Source: Clostridia bacterium (lineage in GTDB: Bacteria > Bacillota > Clostridia > Oscillospirales > SIG627). From it: a DNA stretch of 51,766 nt. Every line of letters starts with the position of its first letter. Position 1 is the stretch's first letter. This document shows, one piece after another, positions 44,849 to 51,766 of the stretch. The notes below the pieces were generated by a model that was not told the origin of the DNA, searched no databases, and worked only from the letters and a program-made list of their open reading frames with translations. The translations under genes and the position numbers were made by a program. The stretch lies in NCBI GenBank assembly GCA_017414535.1, contig JAFQMA010000005.1, positions 1-51,766 on the forward strand, written 5' to 3'.

Positions 44849-45901
44849 ATGACACAACAAGAATTTTCTCGCAGATTAGATGAGTTTTTGGATGCTTACA
44901 ACGCGGAGCACGGCACCACGGGCTATTTTCGCGTAACGAAAAAGGGTGAGCTCTATTACGAAAAAAAGCTTGGCTTTGCCAATAAGGAGGAAAGGGTCCC
45001 CTTTACCCCCGAGAGCCGTTTTAATTTTTATTCCATCTCCAAGGCCTTTTGCTCTCTTGGATTGCTTCGCCTGTGGGAGGACGGAAGGCTGGATTTCGAC
45101 GTTCATCCCAAGGTTTACGTTCCCGAGGCGGAAAAGCTGCACCCTGCGCTGACCCTTCGAAACATGCTTCTGCACGTCAGCGGTATGCCCGATTTCAATC
45201 AGACCCCCGGTGTGGAAAAGTACGGCCCCGGTACGCCCGACCGCCTGCGTGCGGTGGTATCTCACCTTCACGAGTTTCCCCATTTCTTTGAGCCTGAAAC
45301 GGGTATGCGCTATACCAATCCTCCCTTTGCCATAGGCACCATGGTGATTGAAAACCTGACGGGAATGGCCTATGAGGACTATATGCAAAAGGAGGTCTTC
45401 GAGCCCTTGGGCTCCGAAACTCTCACCGTTCATATGCCCGGTAAGGAGATCCCCTACCGCGTCATGGGCTACGAGCTTGCCAAGGATGGCACCGTCTATC
45501 CCGTCTTGCCGAACTGCGAATGGATGCGCGGCGCAGGCGACGTTTTGGGTACTGCAGACGATGTGTATCTTCTCCATCGCGTGGTGACCGAAGGGCTGCT
45601 CTTCCGTAAAAAGGAGACCCTCGATCAGCTCTTCTCTCGCCTGCCTGCCGGTGATTTCTCCTTCGGCTGCCGCCGCGTTCCGTGGCACGGCAAGGACCGT
45701 ATTTTGCACAACGGCGGCTCTACGGGCTTCCGTACCTATCATCAGCACCTGCCCCAGGATGACGATCTTGATATTATCATCCTGTCCAACAGCGGTTGGG
45801 GCGATGCCCGCCGACAGATCAGCGAGGAGATCTTCCGTCTTTACTTTGGTACGGAGACCGAGGCGGAAAAGATCGAACTGGATAAAGGCTATATAAAATA
45901 A
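44849..45901 (+). CDS. serine hydrolase of the class C beta-lactamase/DD-peptidase family
   Basis: A 350-residue protein (PF00144). The catalytic S-x-x-K is in FYSISKAFCSLG (Ser about 63), the Y-x-N motif in MRYTNPPFAIG, and the third motif is HNGGSTGF. No signal peptide is seen, so a cytosolic esterase or peptidase is more likely than a wall enzyme or a true beta-lactamase. ATG at 44849 has GGAG six bases upstream and directly follows the mscL terminator. The LacZ gene begins 11 bases after its stop, so the two are likely co-transcribed; an esterase that deacylates oligosaccharides before LacZ acts would fit. No separate promoter is visible. Confidence 0.83.
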   Translation: MTQQEFSRRLDEFLDAYNAEHGTTGYFRVTKKGELYYEKKLGFANKEERVPFTPESRFNFYSISKAFCSLGLLRLWEDGRLDFDVHPKVYVPEAEKLHPALTLRNMLLHVSGMPDFNQTPGVEKYGPGTPDRLRAVVSHLHEFPHFFEPETGMRYTNPPFAIGTMVIENLTGMAYEDYMQKEVFEPLGSETLTVHMPGKEIPYRVMGYELAKDGTVYPVLPNCEWMRGAGDVLGTADDVYLLHRVVTEGLLFRKKETLDQLFSRLPAGDFSFGCRRVPWHGKDRILHNGGSTGFRTYHQHLPQDDDLDIIILSNSGWGDARRQISEEIFRLYFGTETEAEKIELDKGYIK

Positions 45902-45912
45902 GGAGACCCGAT

Positions 45913-48900
45913 ATGCGTCCCGAATGGAACCGACACCTATCCCTTGATATTTTGCACGAGAACTGCCTTGAGCCCGCAGCCTATCTCATTCCTTACCACA
46001 GTGCCGCGGCCGCCCTTTCGGAAAGGGAGGAGAGCCGTCGCTTTCAGCTCCTTTCCGGCACGTGGGATTTTCGCTTTTACCCCGCCCTTTACGAGGTAGA
46101 GGATTTTGTGACTAAGCCCGATGCCCGCACCGATTGGGATGAGATCCCCGTCCCCCTTTGCTGGCAGGTGCTCCTGGACAGAGGGTACGATCGTCCCTTC
46201 TACGGCGATAGCAAATTCCCCATGCCCGTGGATCCTCCCCACGTTCCCGCGGAAAATCCCTGCGGCCTTTACCGCCGCTTCTTTACGGTGGAAAAGGAGG
46301 CCTTGGAGGGCGAGGTGCAGCTGCGCTTCGACGGTGTGGATTCCTGCTTCTATTTGTATCTGAACGGAGAATACGTGGGCTACAGTCAGGTGAGCCACTC
46401 CTCCTCCGTTTTTAACGTGACGCCCTTCCTTCACGAGGGCGAAAACGAGATCCGCGTGCTGGTGCTGAAATGGTGCGACGGTATTTATCTGGAGGATCAG
46501 GACAAGATCCGTCTTTCCGGTATTTTCCGTGACGTATATCTTTTGTACCGCGAAAAGGTCCATCTTGCCGATCTTTACGTGCGCCCCTCCGTCAGCGAGG
46601 ATCTGTCTCGGGCAGAGCTGACTGCGGAGCTGACCCTCACTTCTCCCCAAAGGGTGCTCTGGTCCCTTTTCGACCCCGAGGGAGCCCTCGTGGCGCAGGG
46701 AGAGACCGAGGGAAAGGCCACGGAGGAGAGCTTCTCGCTCACGCTGACATCTCCCGCTTTGTGGTGTGACGAGATCCCTCGTCTTTACCGCCTTGCTCTG
46801 CAGGTAGGAGAGGAGTATTTCTCTCAGGACGTGGGCTTCCGCCGCCTCGAGATCAAGAACAACTGCGTTCTTATCAACGGAAAAAAGGTCAAGGGCAAGG
46901 GTGCCAACCGCCACGACAGCGACCCCAATACGGGCTACGCCGTGGACGTGGAGCATATGCTACGCGACCTTTATATCCTAAAGCAAAACAATATGAATAT
47001 GGTTCGCGCTTCTCACTATCCCAACGATCCCCGTTTTCTGACCCTGTGCGATCGCCTCGGCTTTTACGTGTGCAACGAGGCGGATCTTGAGACCCACGGT
47101 CTCGATTTCATCGAGGGGATGGGAAGGACTTATCTCACCGACGACCCCGCCTGGACGGAGGCTTATCTGGACCGCGCTCGTCGCATGATGGAGCAGGATA
47201 AAAACCACCCCTGCGTTATCTTCTGGTCGGTGGGTAACGAATGCGGTATCGGCCAAAATCTGGTGAAGGAAACGGAGTATTTCCACGAAAGAATGCCCGG
47301 CTGCATCGTTCACAGCGAGCGCTTCAATTTCATTCAGCACCGTCTCTACATCGAGGATCCCAAGGTGAAGGGCTTGGAAAAGTACGTACAAGAGCCCTAT
47401 ATGGATATTGACAGCCGCATGTACGCCACGCCCGACGATTGCCGCCGCTATATGGCCGATCCCGATCGGGCACGCCCCTTCTTCCTTTGCGAATATTGCC
47501 ATTCCATGGGCAATTCCCCCGGAGACCTAAAGGAGTACTGGGATATCATCTACGCCCACGACGCCTTCTTCGGCGGCTGTATTTGGGAGCTGACCGATCA
47601 CGGTGTCAATGCAGGCACCCCCGAGGAGCCCAAGTATCTGTACGGCGGCGATTTCGGCGACGAGCCCAACCGCAGTAATTTCTGTGCGGACGGTCTCGTG
47701 TGGCCCGACAGACGGCTTCATTCCGGAATGCTGGAATACCGCCAGATCCTGTCTCCCGCCGAGCCCCTTTCCTTCCATGAAAAAACGGGCTCTCTCACCT
47801 TGAAAAACCGCCGCTATTTTACCGATCTTTCCGATCTTGCCCTTCTTTGGAGCGTAGAGGAGGAGGGAAAGGTGATCGCCTCCGGCAGGATCGCCTCTCT
47901 TGCCGTTGCACCTCAGAGCGTGGGTGAAATTTCCCTGCCCATTCCTGCACCGGAGAAGGATCTCTTTACGGCGCTGAACCTTGATTTCGTCACCAACAGT
48001 GATACCCCTTGGGCTGAGGCGGGCCACGTGGTTTCCACCGCGCAGTTTGTTTTGCAGGAGGAGGCCGTTCCCGTAGCGCTCGACCCCGTAGGTAAGGTGA
48101 AGGTGACGGAGGAAGAGAGATTCGTTACCGTCGTCGACGGTAAAACGAGCTATCGCTTCGATAAAAATCGCGGCTTGCTCGTCTCCCTTGCCGATGAGGG
48201 TGGTGAGTATCTTGCCGATCCCTTGGATTTTACCGTGTATCGCGCACCTACCGATAACGATCTTTACGTGCGGGAGCTTTGGGCGGAGCTGGGACTCCAT
48301 CGCGCCACCACCGATTGTCGCGGCTTTGATTGGCAGGCGGAGGAGGAAAAGGCTACTCTTACCGCGCACCTTGTTTACGGTGCCGTGGCCGCCTCTGTTC
48401 TGGGAGACGTATACGTTACCTATACCGTCACCGCAGGACAGGGCATCACCGTGGGGCTTCGCTTCGTTTTACGCCGCAAGATCGAGCTGTCCGCGCCCCG
48501 CACCGGCTTCACTCTGCCCCGCGTGGGTATGCAGTGCTCCGTGACAAAGGGTCTTGAGCGCCTTTGCTTCTTCGGACTCGGCCCCATGGCCGCCTATCAG
48601 GATAAGCGACTCGCCGCCCGCATGGGACTTTACGAGACGAGCGTGACCGAGCATTTGGAACGCTATATCAAGCCGCAGGAGAATATGGCCCACGCCGAGA
48701 CCCGCTTCTTCACTCTGGAGGACGGAAAGGGACGGGGTCTGCGCTTTGAGGGAACAAAGGAATTTCCTCGCTTCAGCTTTAATGCCGCCCATTTCTCCCC
48801 CAAGGATCTGGCCGAGACCCGCCATGATTTCGATCTTGTGCCCCGGGAGGAAACGGTGGTCAATATCGACCTTGCCCAGTGCGGCATCGGCTCCAATTCC

Positions 48901-48978
48901 TGCGGCCCCACTCTGCCCGCACCCTTCGTGCTGAACGATATGGAATACCGCTTCCGCTTCCGCATCAAATCCCTTTGA
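45913..48978 (+). CDS. lacZ: beta-galactosidase, LacZ type (GH2)
   Basis: A 1021-residue cytosolic enzyme with the complete five-domain LacZ plan. The sugar-binding domain (about 45-215) includes GLYRRFFTV and GYSQVSHSSS. Barrel motifs are KGKGANRHDSDP and MVRASHYPNDP. The acid/base is E443 in VGNECG and the nucleophile E527 in FLCEYCHSMGNSPG. The C-terminal small-chain domain (about 755-1015) has YRAPTDND and a RVGMQCSV segment. It should hydrolyse lactose or other beta-galactosides. AAGGAG lies upstream of the ATG. It is the second gene after the serine hydrolase. The symbol is by family; exact substrate is not proved. Confidence 0.92.
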   Translation: MRPEWNRHLSLDILHENCLEPAAYLIPYHSAAAALSEREESRRFQLLSGTWDFRFYPALYEVEDFVTKPDARTDWDEIPVPLCWQVLLDRGYDRPFYGDSKFPMPVDPPHVPAENPCGLYRRFFTVEKEALEGEVQLRFDGVDSCFYLYLNGEYVGYSQVSHSSSVFNVTPFLHEGENEIRVLVLKWCDGIYLEDQDKIRLSGIFRDVYLLYREKVHLADLYVRPSVSEDLSRAELTAELTLTSPQRVLWSLFDPEGALVAQGETEGKATEESFSLTLTSPALWCDEIPRLYRLALQVGEEYFSQDVGFRRLEIKNNCVLINGKKVKGKGANRHDSDPNTGYAVDVEHMLRDLYILKQNNMNMVRASHYPNDPRFLTLCDRLGFYVCNEADLETHGLDFIEGMGRTYLTDDPAWTEAYLDRARRMMEQDKNHPCVIFWSVGNECGIGQNLVKETEYFHERMPGCIVHSERFNFIQHRLYIEDPKVKGLEKYVQEPYMDIDSRMYATPDDCRRYMADPDRARPFFLCEYCHSMGNSPGDLKEYWDIIYAHDAFFGGCIWELTDHGVNAGTPEEPKYLYGGDFGDEPNRSNFCADGLVWPDRRLHSGMLEYRQILSPAEPLSFHEKTGSLTLKNRRYFTDLSDLALLWSVEEEGKVIASGRIASLAVAPQSVGEISLPIPAPEKDLFTALNLDFVTNSDTPWAEAGHVVSTAQFVLQEEAVPVALDPVGKVKVTEEERFVTVVDGKTSYRFDKNRGLLVSLADEGGEYLADPLDFTVYRAPTDNDLYVRELWAELGLHRATTDCRGFDWQAEEEKATLTAHLVYGAVAASVLGDVYVTYTVTAGQGITVGLRFVLRRKIELSAPRTGFTLPRVGMQCSVTKGLERLCFFGLGPMAAYQDKRLAARMGLYETSVTEHLERYIKPQENMAHAETRFFTLEDGKGRGLRFEGTKEFPRFSFNAAHFSPKDLAETRHDFDLVPREETVVNIDLAQCGIGSNSCGPTLPAPFVLNDMEYRFRFRIKSL

Positions 48979-48982
48979 GCAT

Positions 48983-49015
48983 AAAAAAAGATCCCGAATT
49001 TCGGGATCTTTTTTT
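48983..49015. terminator. bidirectional terminator
   Basis: AAAAAAAGATCCCGA, 3-base loop, and its exact complement, between lacZ and purC. Confidence 0.9.
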
Positions 49016-49025
49016 GCGTTCTCTT

Positions 49026-49715
49026 TTACTTCTGAAGCTTGGCGAGGAGCATTCTGGAGCAATCCAGCTGATTGGGAATGTTGCCGTTCTCATCGCGCAC
49101 GCGCCAGATGTCGGGGGTGATCTCGTCTGCCACGTAGATCTTGCCGTTTTCGTCGTAGCCCACCTCGATCTTAAAGTCGATGAGGGTGAGACCCAGGCTT
49201 GCCAATTCCTTCTTCAGCACCTCGCCCACCTTCACGGTGATGTCCAGTGCCTCCTGATACTGGCCTTCCTTCAGGATGCCCTTCATCAGACAAATGCGCT
49301 CGCTGATGAGGGGATCGCCCTGTTCGTCGCTCTTGAGGGTGACCTCGGTGTAGGGGGGATCGAATACCAGGCCCTCCTCCAGCTCGAATCTGCGGCACAT
49401 ACTGCCTGCGGTGAAGTAGCGGAGTACAAACTCAAGACGGGGCACGGTCAGATTTCTCACCTTCATCAGACCCTTTTCCACGTCGCCGCCAAGATAATGG
49501 GTGGGAATGCCGTTCTTCTCCATCAGCTCGAAGAAATAGTTGGAAATGGCAAGACCGATCTTACCCTTTCCTTCAACGCTGCCGCCTACGGTGTTGCTGC
49601 CGGGATCGAAAACGCCGTTTTCGCCGGTCATGGAATCCTTGAAAAACAGGTGAACGATGCCGGTCTCTTCATCCAAAAGGACGTTTTTGGTTTTGCCTTC
49701 ATACAGTTGTTTCAT
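49026..49715 (-). CDS. purC: phosphoribosylaminoimidazole-succinocarboxamide synthase
   Basis: A 229-residue enzyme of purine synthesis that couples CAIR and aspartate with ATP. It opens with LYEGKTKNVL. GGSVEGKGKIGLAISNYFFELM, the motif LVFDPPYTEVTLKSD, LIDFKIEVGYDENGKIYVADEITPD and the C-terminal IWRV are standard for the short bacterial type. AAAGGAG lies upstream of the ATG. It is transcribed alone, from the promoter at 49762-49790. No other purine-synthesis gene is nearby. Confidence 0.95.
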   Translation of the reverse strand: MKQLYEGKTKNVLLDEETGIVHLFFKDSMTGENGVFDPGSNTVGGSVEGKGKIGLAISNYFFELMEKNGIPTHYLGGDVEKGLMKVRNLTVPRLEFVLRYFTAGSMCRRFELEEGLVFDPPYTEVTLKSDEQGDPLISERICLMKGILKEGQYQEALDITVKVGEVLKKELASLGLTLIDFKIEVGYDENGKIYVADEITPDIWRVRDENGNIPNQLDCSRMLLAKLQK

Positions 49716-49761
49716 GGTTTTGTACTCCTTTGGTTTTAAAAATTAAACCTGTTGACGAAAT

Positions 49762-49790
49762 ATTATACCACACTACTTTTTTCTTGGCAA
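49762..49790 (-). promoter_or_regulatory. sigma-A-type promoter of purC
   Basis: On the minus strand: -35 TTGCCA (49785-49790), 17-base spacer, -10 TATAAT (49762-49767). No purine or other riboswitch core lies in the 45-base leader. Confidence 0.7.
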
Positions 49791-49930
49791 TATTCTGCAA
49801 AACTTTTAATAAAAAAAGTTAAAAAAATTCAAAAATCACCGTGCACAGTTCGGCAAAAGCCGAGAAAAACTTTCCTTGCTGTTATGCAGCCCGTTCGGGG
49901 TGCGCTCTGCGGATTACGGTCGAAGGCCGC

Positions 49931-50662
49931 TCATTCCTTGGCGCTTTTTTGATGCACGTCCTTATTTAAGGCAAAGACCTCGGGATGAGTATCAAGAAAA
50001 TCAATGATCTCCTTGAGGGTAAAGGTGTTGCCTTCCGTATAAAGCGCGTTATAGACGGAACGGATCAGTTCCAGATCCTCGGCGGTATCCAACGTGATGC
50101 GGTAGCGCTTTCCGTCCTTCCACTGAACGTGCGTCATTTGGGAATCCTGCTTCCAATACATATAGGGAGTGACGTGCTCGTGCTCATATTTTTCGATGGC
50201 CTTTTCCGCTGCTTCCATCAAAAGCTCGGCCGTAAAAAGCTCTACGTCCGTGCCGTTGATATAGTGATCCTGCTCGTAGCGACCGTAACGGGCGTTTTTG
50301 GATAGGAAGGCCTCGATCATCTCGTCGGTCTCCCGTGGCGCAATGAGAGGACAGTCGCTGGTTAAGCGAGCGTAATATTCCGAGGGGAAGGCCTTTGCTG
50401 CGCCCACAAAACGCATGAGAACGTCATCGTCGGAGCCGCGGAAGCAATCAACGCCCCATTCGCGGCAAAGCTCCTCCAGAATATCATCGCACTCCATGGT
50501 TGAGGTGGCGAGGACGATCCTGCTGATGCGCTTGCTTTGACGCACCCGTTCGATCATGCGGTAAAGAGCGGGCTTTCCGCAAAGATCCTTTAAGATTTTT
50601 CCCGGCAGGCGGGAGGACGACATGTGTGCCTGTATGATGGCAACGACCGTTTTCTCTTTCAT
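49931..50662 (-). CDS. SpsF-like cytidylyltransferase/glycosyltransferase family protein
   Basis: A 243-residue nucleotidyltransferase-fold protein. The nucleotide-binding start AIIQAHMSSSRLPGKILKDLCGKP matches the CMP-sugar synthetase group, and the metal-binding region is in YARLTSDCPLI. The family includes SpsF of spore-coat polysaccharide synthesis and related cytidylyltransferases (PF02348). Length fits SpsF. It probably activates a sugar for a surface or spore polysaccharide; the sugar is unknown. ATG at 50662 has GAAAGGA upstream. It stands alone here, with no other polysaccharide genes. Confidence 0.8.
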   Translation of the reverse strand: MKEKTVVAIIQAHMSSSRLPGKILKDLCGKPALYRMIERVRQSKRISRIVLATSTMECDDILEELCREWGVDCFRGSDDDVLMRFVGAAKAFPSEYYARLTSDCPLIAPRETDEMIEAFLSKNARYGRYEQDHYINGTDVELFTAELLMEAAEKAIEKYEHEHVTPYMYWKQDSQMTHVQWKDGKRYRITLDTAEDLELIRSVYNALYTEGNTFTLKEIIDFLDTHPEVFALNKDVHQKSAKE

Positions 50663-50710
50663 GAAAGCTATCCTTTCTTTGTCTCTTCGATTATTTTGCA
50701 ACGCTCTCAT

Positions 50711-50870
50711 TATAACGGAGAAAAAAGGAAAATAATATAATAAAATTTCGGGATATTATATCAATTTTTCATTATTCGTTGAACACGGAAAACGGCGCTT
50801 TTTCGGGAAGGAGAACGGATCCTGACGAGGGTACAGCCCGTTTTCCCTCGGGCTCCCTTCCGCTTGATAC
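50711..50870. other. AT-rich and hairpin-rich gap between spsF-like and nagB-like genes
   Basis: The part near 50711-50780 is AT-rich and holds TATAAT (minus strand) about 60 bases before the spsF-like gene, but no good -35 box at the right distance. The part near 50795-50865 is GC-rich with GGAGAACGG and CCGTTTTCC arms that could form a hairpin. No gene is visible. Confidence 0.3.
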
Positions 50871-50905
50871 AAAAAAAGATCACCGCTCCGAAAAGCGGTG
50901 ATCTT
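50871..50905 (-). terminator. terminator of the NagB-like gene
   Basis: Read leftward, AGATCACCGCT-type arms (50876-50887 and 50894-50905) form a stem followed by a seven-U run (A-run 50871-50877). Confidence 0.88.
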
Positions 50906-50927
50906 GTGTTTCGGGTCTGATCGGTAA

Positions 50928-51766
50928 TTAATAGCCGACCTTTTCCCAGCACTCGAAGGGAGCAGCCAGCTCTTCGCTGATGTAGACCTGAGTCTTCTTG
51001 GTCTGTAGCATGGTGCTGGGCAGGTAAGGAGTGATGGGACCGTGGGTGCAGAGACGGGAGGTCATTCTCTGCCAGGAGGAGAAGGTTCCGCAGGTTGCCA
51101 GAGCGTGAACCTCAATGCGCTCCTTGGCACGCATAACGTCCAGAGGACCGATGGTAGCTGCCTTGGGGGGAACGTTGGCAATGTCACCGGACTGGCCGAA
51201 GGTACCGTTCAGAGAGTTCTGCATTATGGTCATGTGATGGAGGGTAACGATCTGATCGGGCTGGTTGAGCCACTCTTCGATATCGCCGCTGCCGATGAAT
51301 TCGGGAATGGGATCTACGAATGCCATGTGGCCTGCCCATCCGGGAGAGGTGGAAGCGATGTCGGCACCGGTGCCCTCGGTGATGTCGTCGATGATCTTGG
51401 AGTAATCAGCGATGTTGGCGTTGGTGGGGAAGTGAACGTTCTCCATGGGCATACGGAGCTTCTCATCGATCTGGTAGTACAGATACTTGATCATGGAGTG
51501 AGCAAAGCCTGCCTCGTAGGTGATGGGAGCGATGTTACCGTTGTGATCGGCCCACTCGTCCTCAGCTACCAGGTGAACCTTGGAGCAGTCGACCTGGAAG
51601 TAGTTGATCAGCTGTGCCAGAGGGATGTAGGTGTCGGGCTCGGGGTTGCCCAGGATCATGGTGAAGCTCTTGCCTGCTTCGCTGGCTGCCTTCAGACGGG
51701 TGAAGAGGGTGGAGATCAGCACGGGATGGGGGTTCATCATTACCTTAACGGTAAATTCGGGGTGCC
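50928..51766 (-). CDS. glucosamine-6-phosphate deaminase-like protein, 5' end outside window
   Basis: The frame is open to the window edge; 279 codons are seen. The upstream residues HPEFTVKV run straight into MMNPHPVL, so the first ATG seen is internal. Features of the NagB/6-phosphogluconolactonase fold are FTMILGNPEPDTYIPLAQLINYF near the start, HLVAEDEWAD, a region with PTNANIADYSKIIDD, and GADIASTSPGWAGHMAFVDP in the place where NagB has its GIGxDGHIAF loop. HHMTIMQNSLNGTFG follows. The changed glycine/histidine loop makes true deaminase activity uncertain. Such proteins act on phosphorylated amino sugars. Confidence 0.75.
   Translation of the reverse strand, partial: HPEFTVKVMMNPHPVLISTLFTRLKAASEAGKSFTMILGNPEPDTYIPLAQLINYFQVDCSKVHLVAEDEWADHNGNIAPITYEAGFAHSMIKYLYYQIDEKLRMPMENVHFPTNANIADYSKIIDDITEGTGADIASTSPGWAGHMAFVDPIPEFIGSGDIEEWLNQPDQIVTLHHMTIMQNSLNGTFGQSGDIANVPPKAATIGPLDVMRAKERIEVHALATCGTFSSWQRMTSRLCTHGPITPYLPSTMLQTKKTQVYISEELAAPFECWEKVGY

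Overview
The window looks like a chromosomal segment of a strictly anaerobic, probably uncultured gut-type Firmicute (class Clostridia). The reasons are: strong GGAGG-type ribosome binding sites, consensus sigma-A promoters of the form TTGACA-N17-TATAAT, U-tailed terminators between almost every unit, a lysine riboswitch in front of dapA-lysC-lysA, a BmpA/NupOPQ-type nucleoside importer, a superoxide reductase, and a large flavin-based electron-bifurcation operon (HdrABC plus FlxABCD-like). By eye most of the window is moderately GC-rich. The first ~0.9 kb and the intergenic parts of the first 4 kb are clearly more AT-rich and look like an accessory region.

Layout. 1-3.9 kb: end of a four-helix-bundle (S23-type) gene, a SAM methyltransferase, a small XRE regulator with back-to-back promoters, and an ECF sigma factor with its membrane partner, interspersed with three related hairpins, one of them interrupted by a small insertion. 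3.9-10.8 kb: a superoxide reductase fused to a BFD-like domain, a four-gene nucleoside-type ABC importer and a NERD-domain protein. 10.8-12.1 kb: two-subunit threonine/serine exporter. 12.2-19.6 kb: riboswitch-controlled lysine genes, an amidohydrolase, a PHP phosphatase, glyA and an RdgB-type nucleotide house-cleaning enzyme. 19.8-28.7 kb: nine-gene leftward operon hdrB-hdrC-hdrA-flxD-flxC-flxB-flxA followed by a fumarate-reductase-like iron-sulfur protein and flavoprotein. 28.8-34.4 kb: DUF1015 protein, a zinc-ribbon/proline-repeat membrane protein, a CNNM/CorC transporter behind an attenuator-like leader with a small upstream ORF, and three small unknown genes. 34.4-38.5 kb: trpS and a GH2 glycosidase/MFS pair. 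38.6-44.8 kb: two more CNNM/CorC proteins, DegV, Hpt, an SGNH hydrolase, an XRE/zinc-ribbon membrane protein, tRNA-Gln and a zinc-ribbon MscL. 44.8-51.8 kb: serine hydrolase, LacZ-type beta-galactosidase, PurC, SpsF-like nucleotidyltransferase and a NagB-like protein cut by the window end.

The most interesting unit is the hdr/flx operon. HdrABC with FlxABCD is a known NADH-oxidising, electron-bifurcating module. Here it continues, with very short spacing, into a soluble fumarate-reductase-type flavoprotein and its iron-sulfur partner and no membrane anchor, which suggests an NADH-driven bifurcating reductase for fumarate or a related unsaturated acid. The second is the leader of the CNNM gene at 32031: a consensus promoter, a 34-codon ORF with an acidic/proline first half and a basic second half, and a terminator overlapping that ORF, an arrangement that recalls Mg2+-sensing leader peptides such as MgtL. 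Regulatory DNA is unusually readable across the window: paired palindromes at degV, tandem repeats on a CNNM promoter, and a 12-bp inverted repeat between divergent promoters at 1.3 kb.
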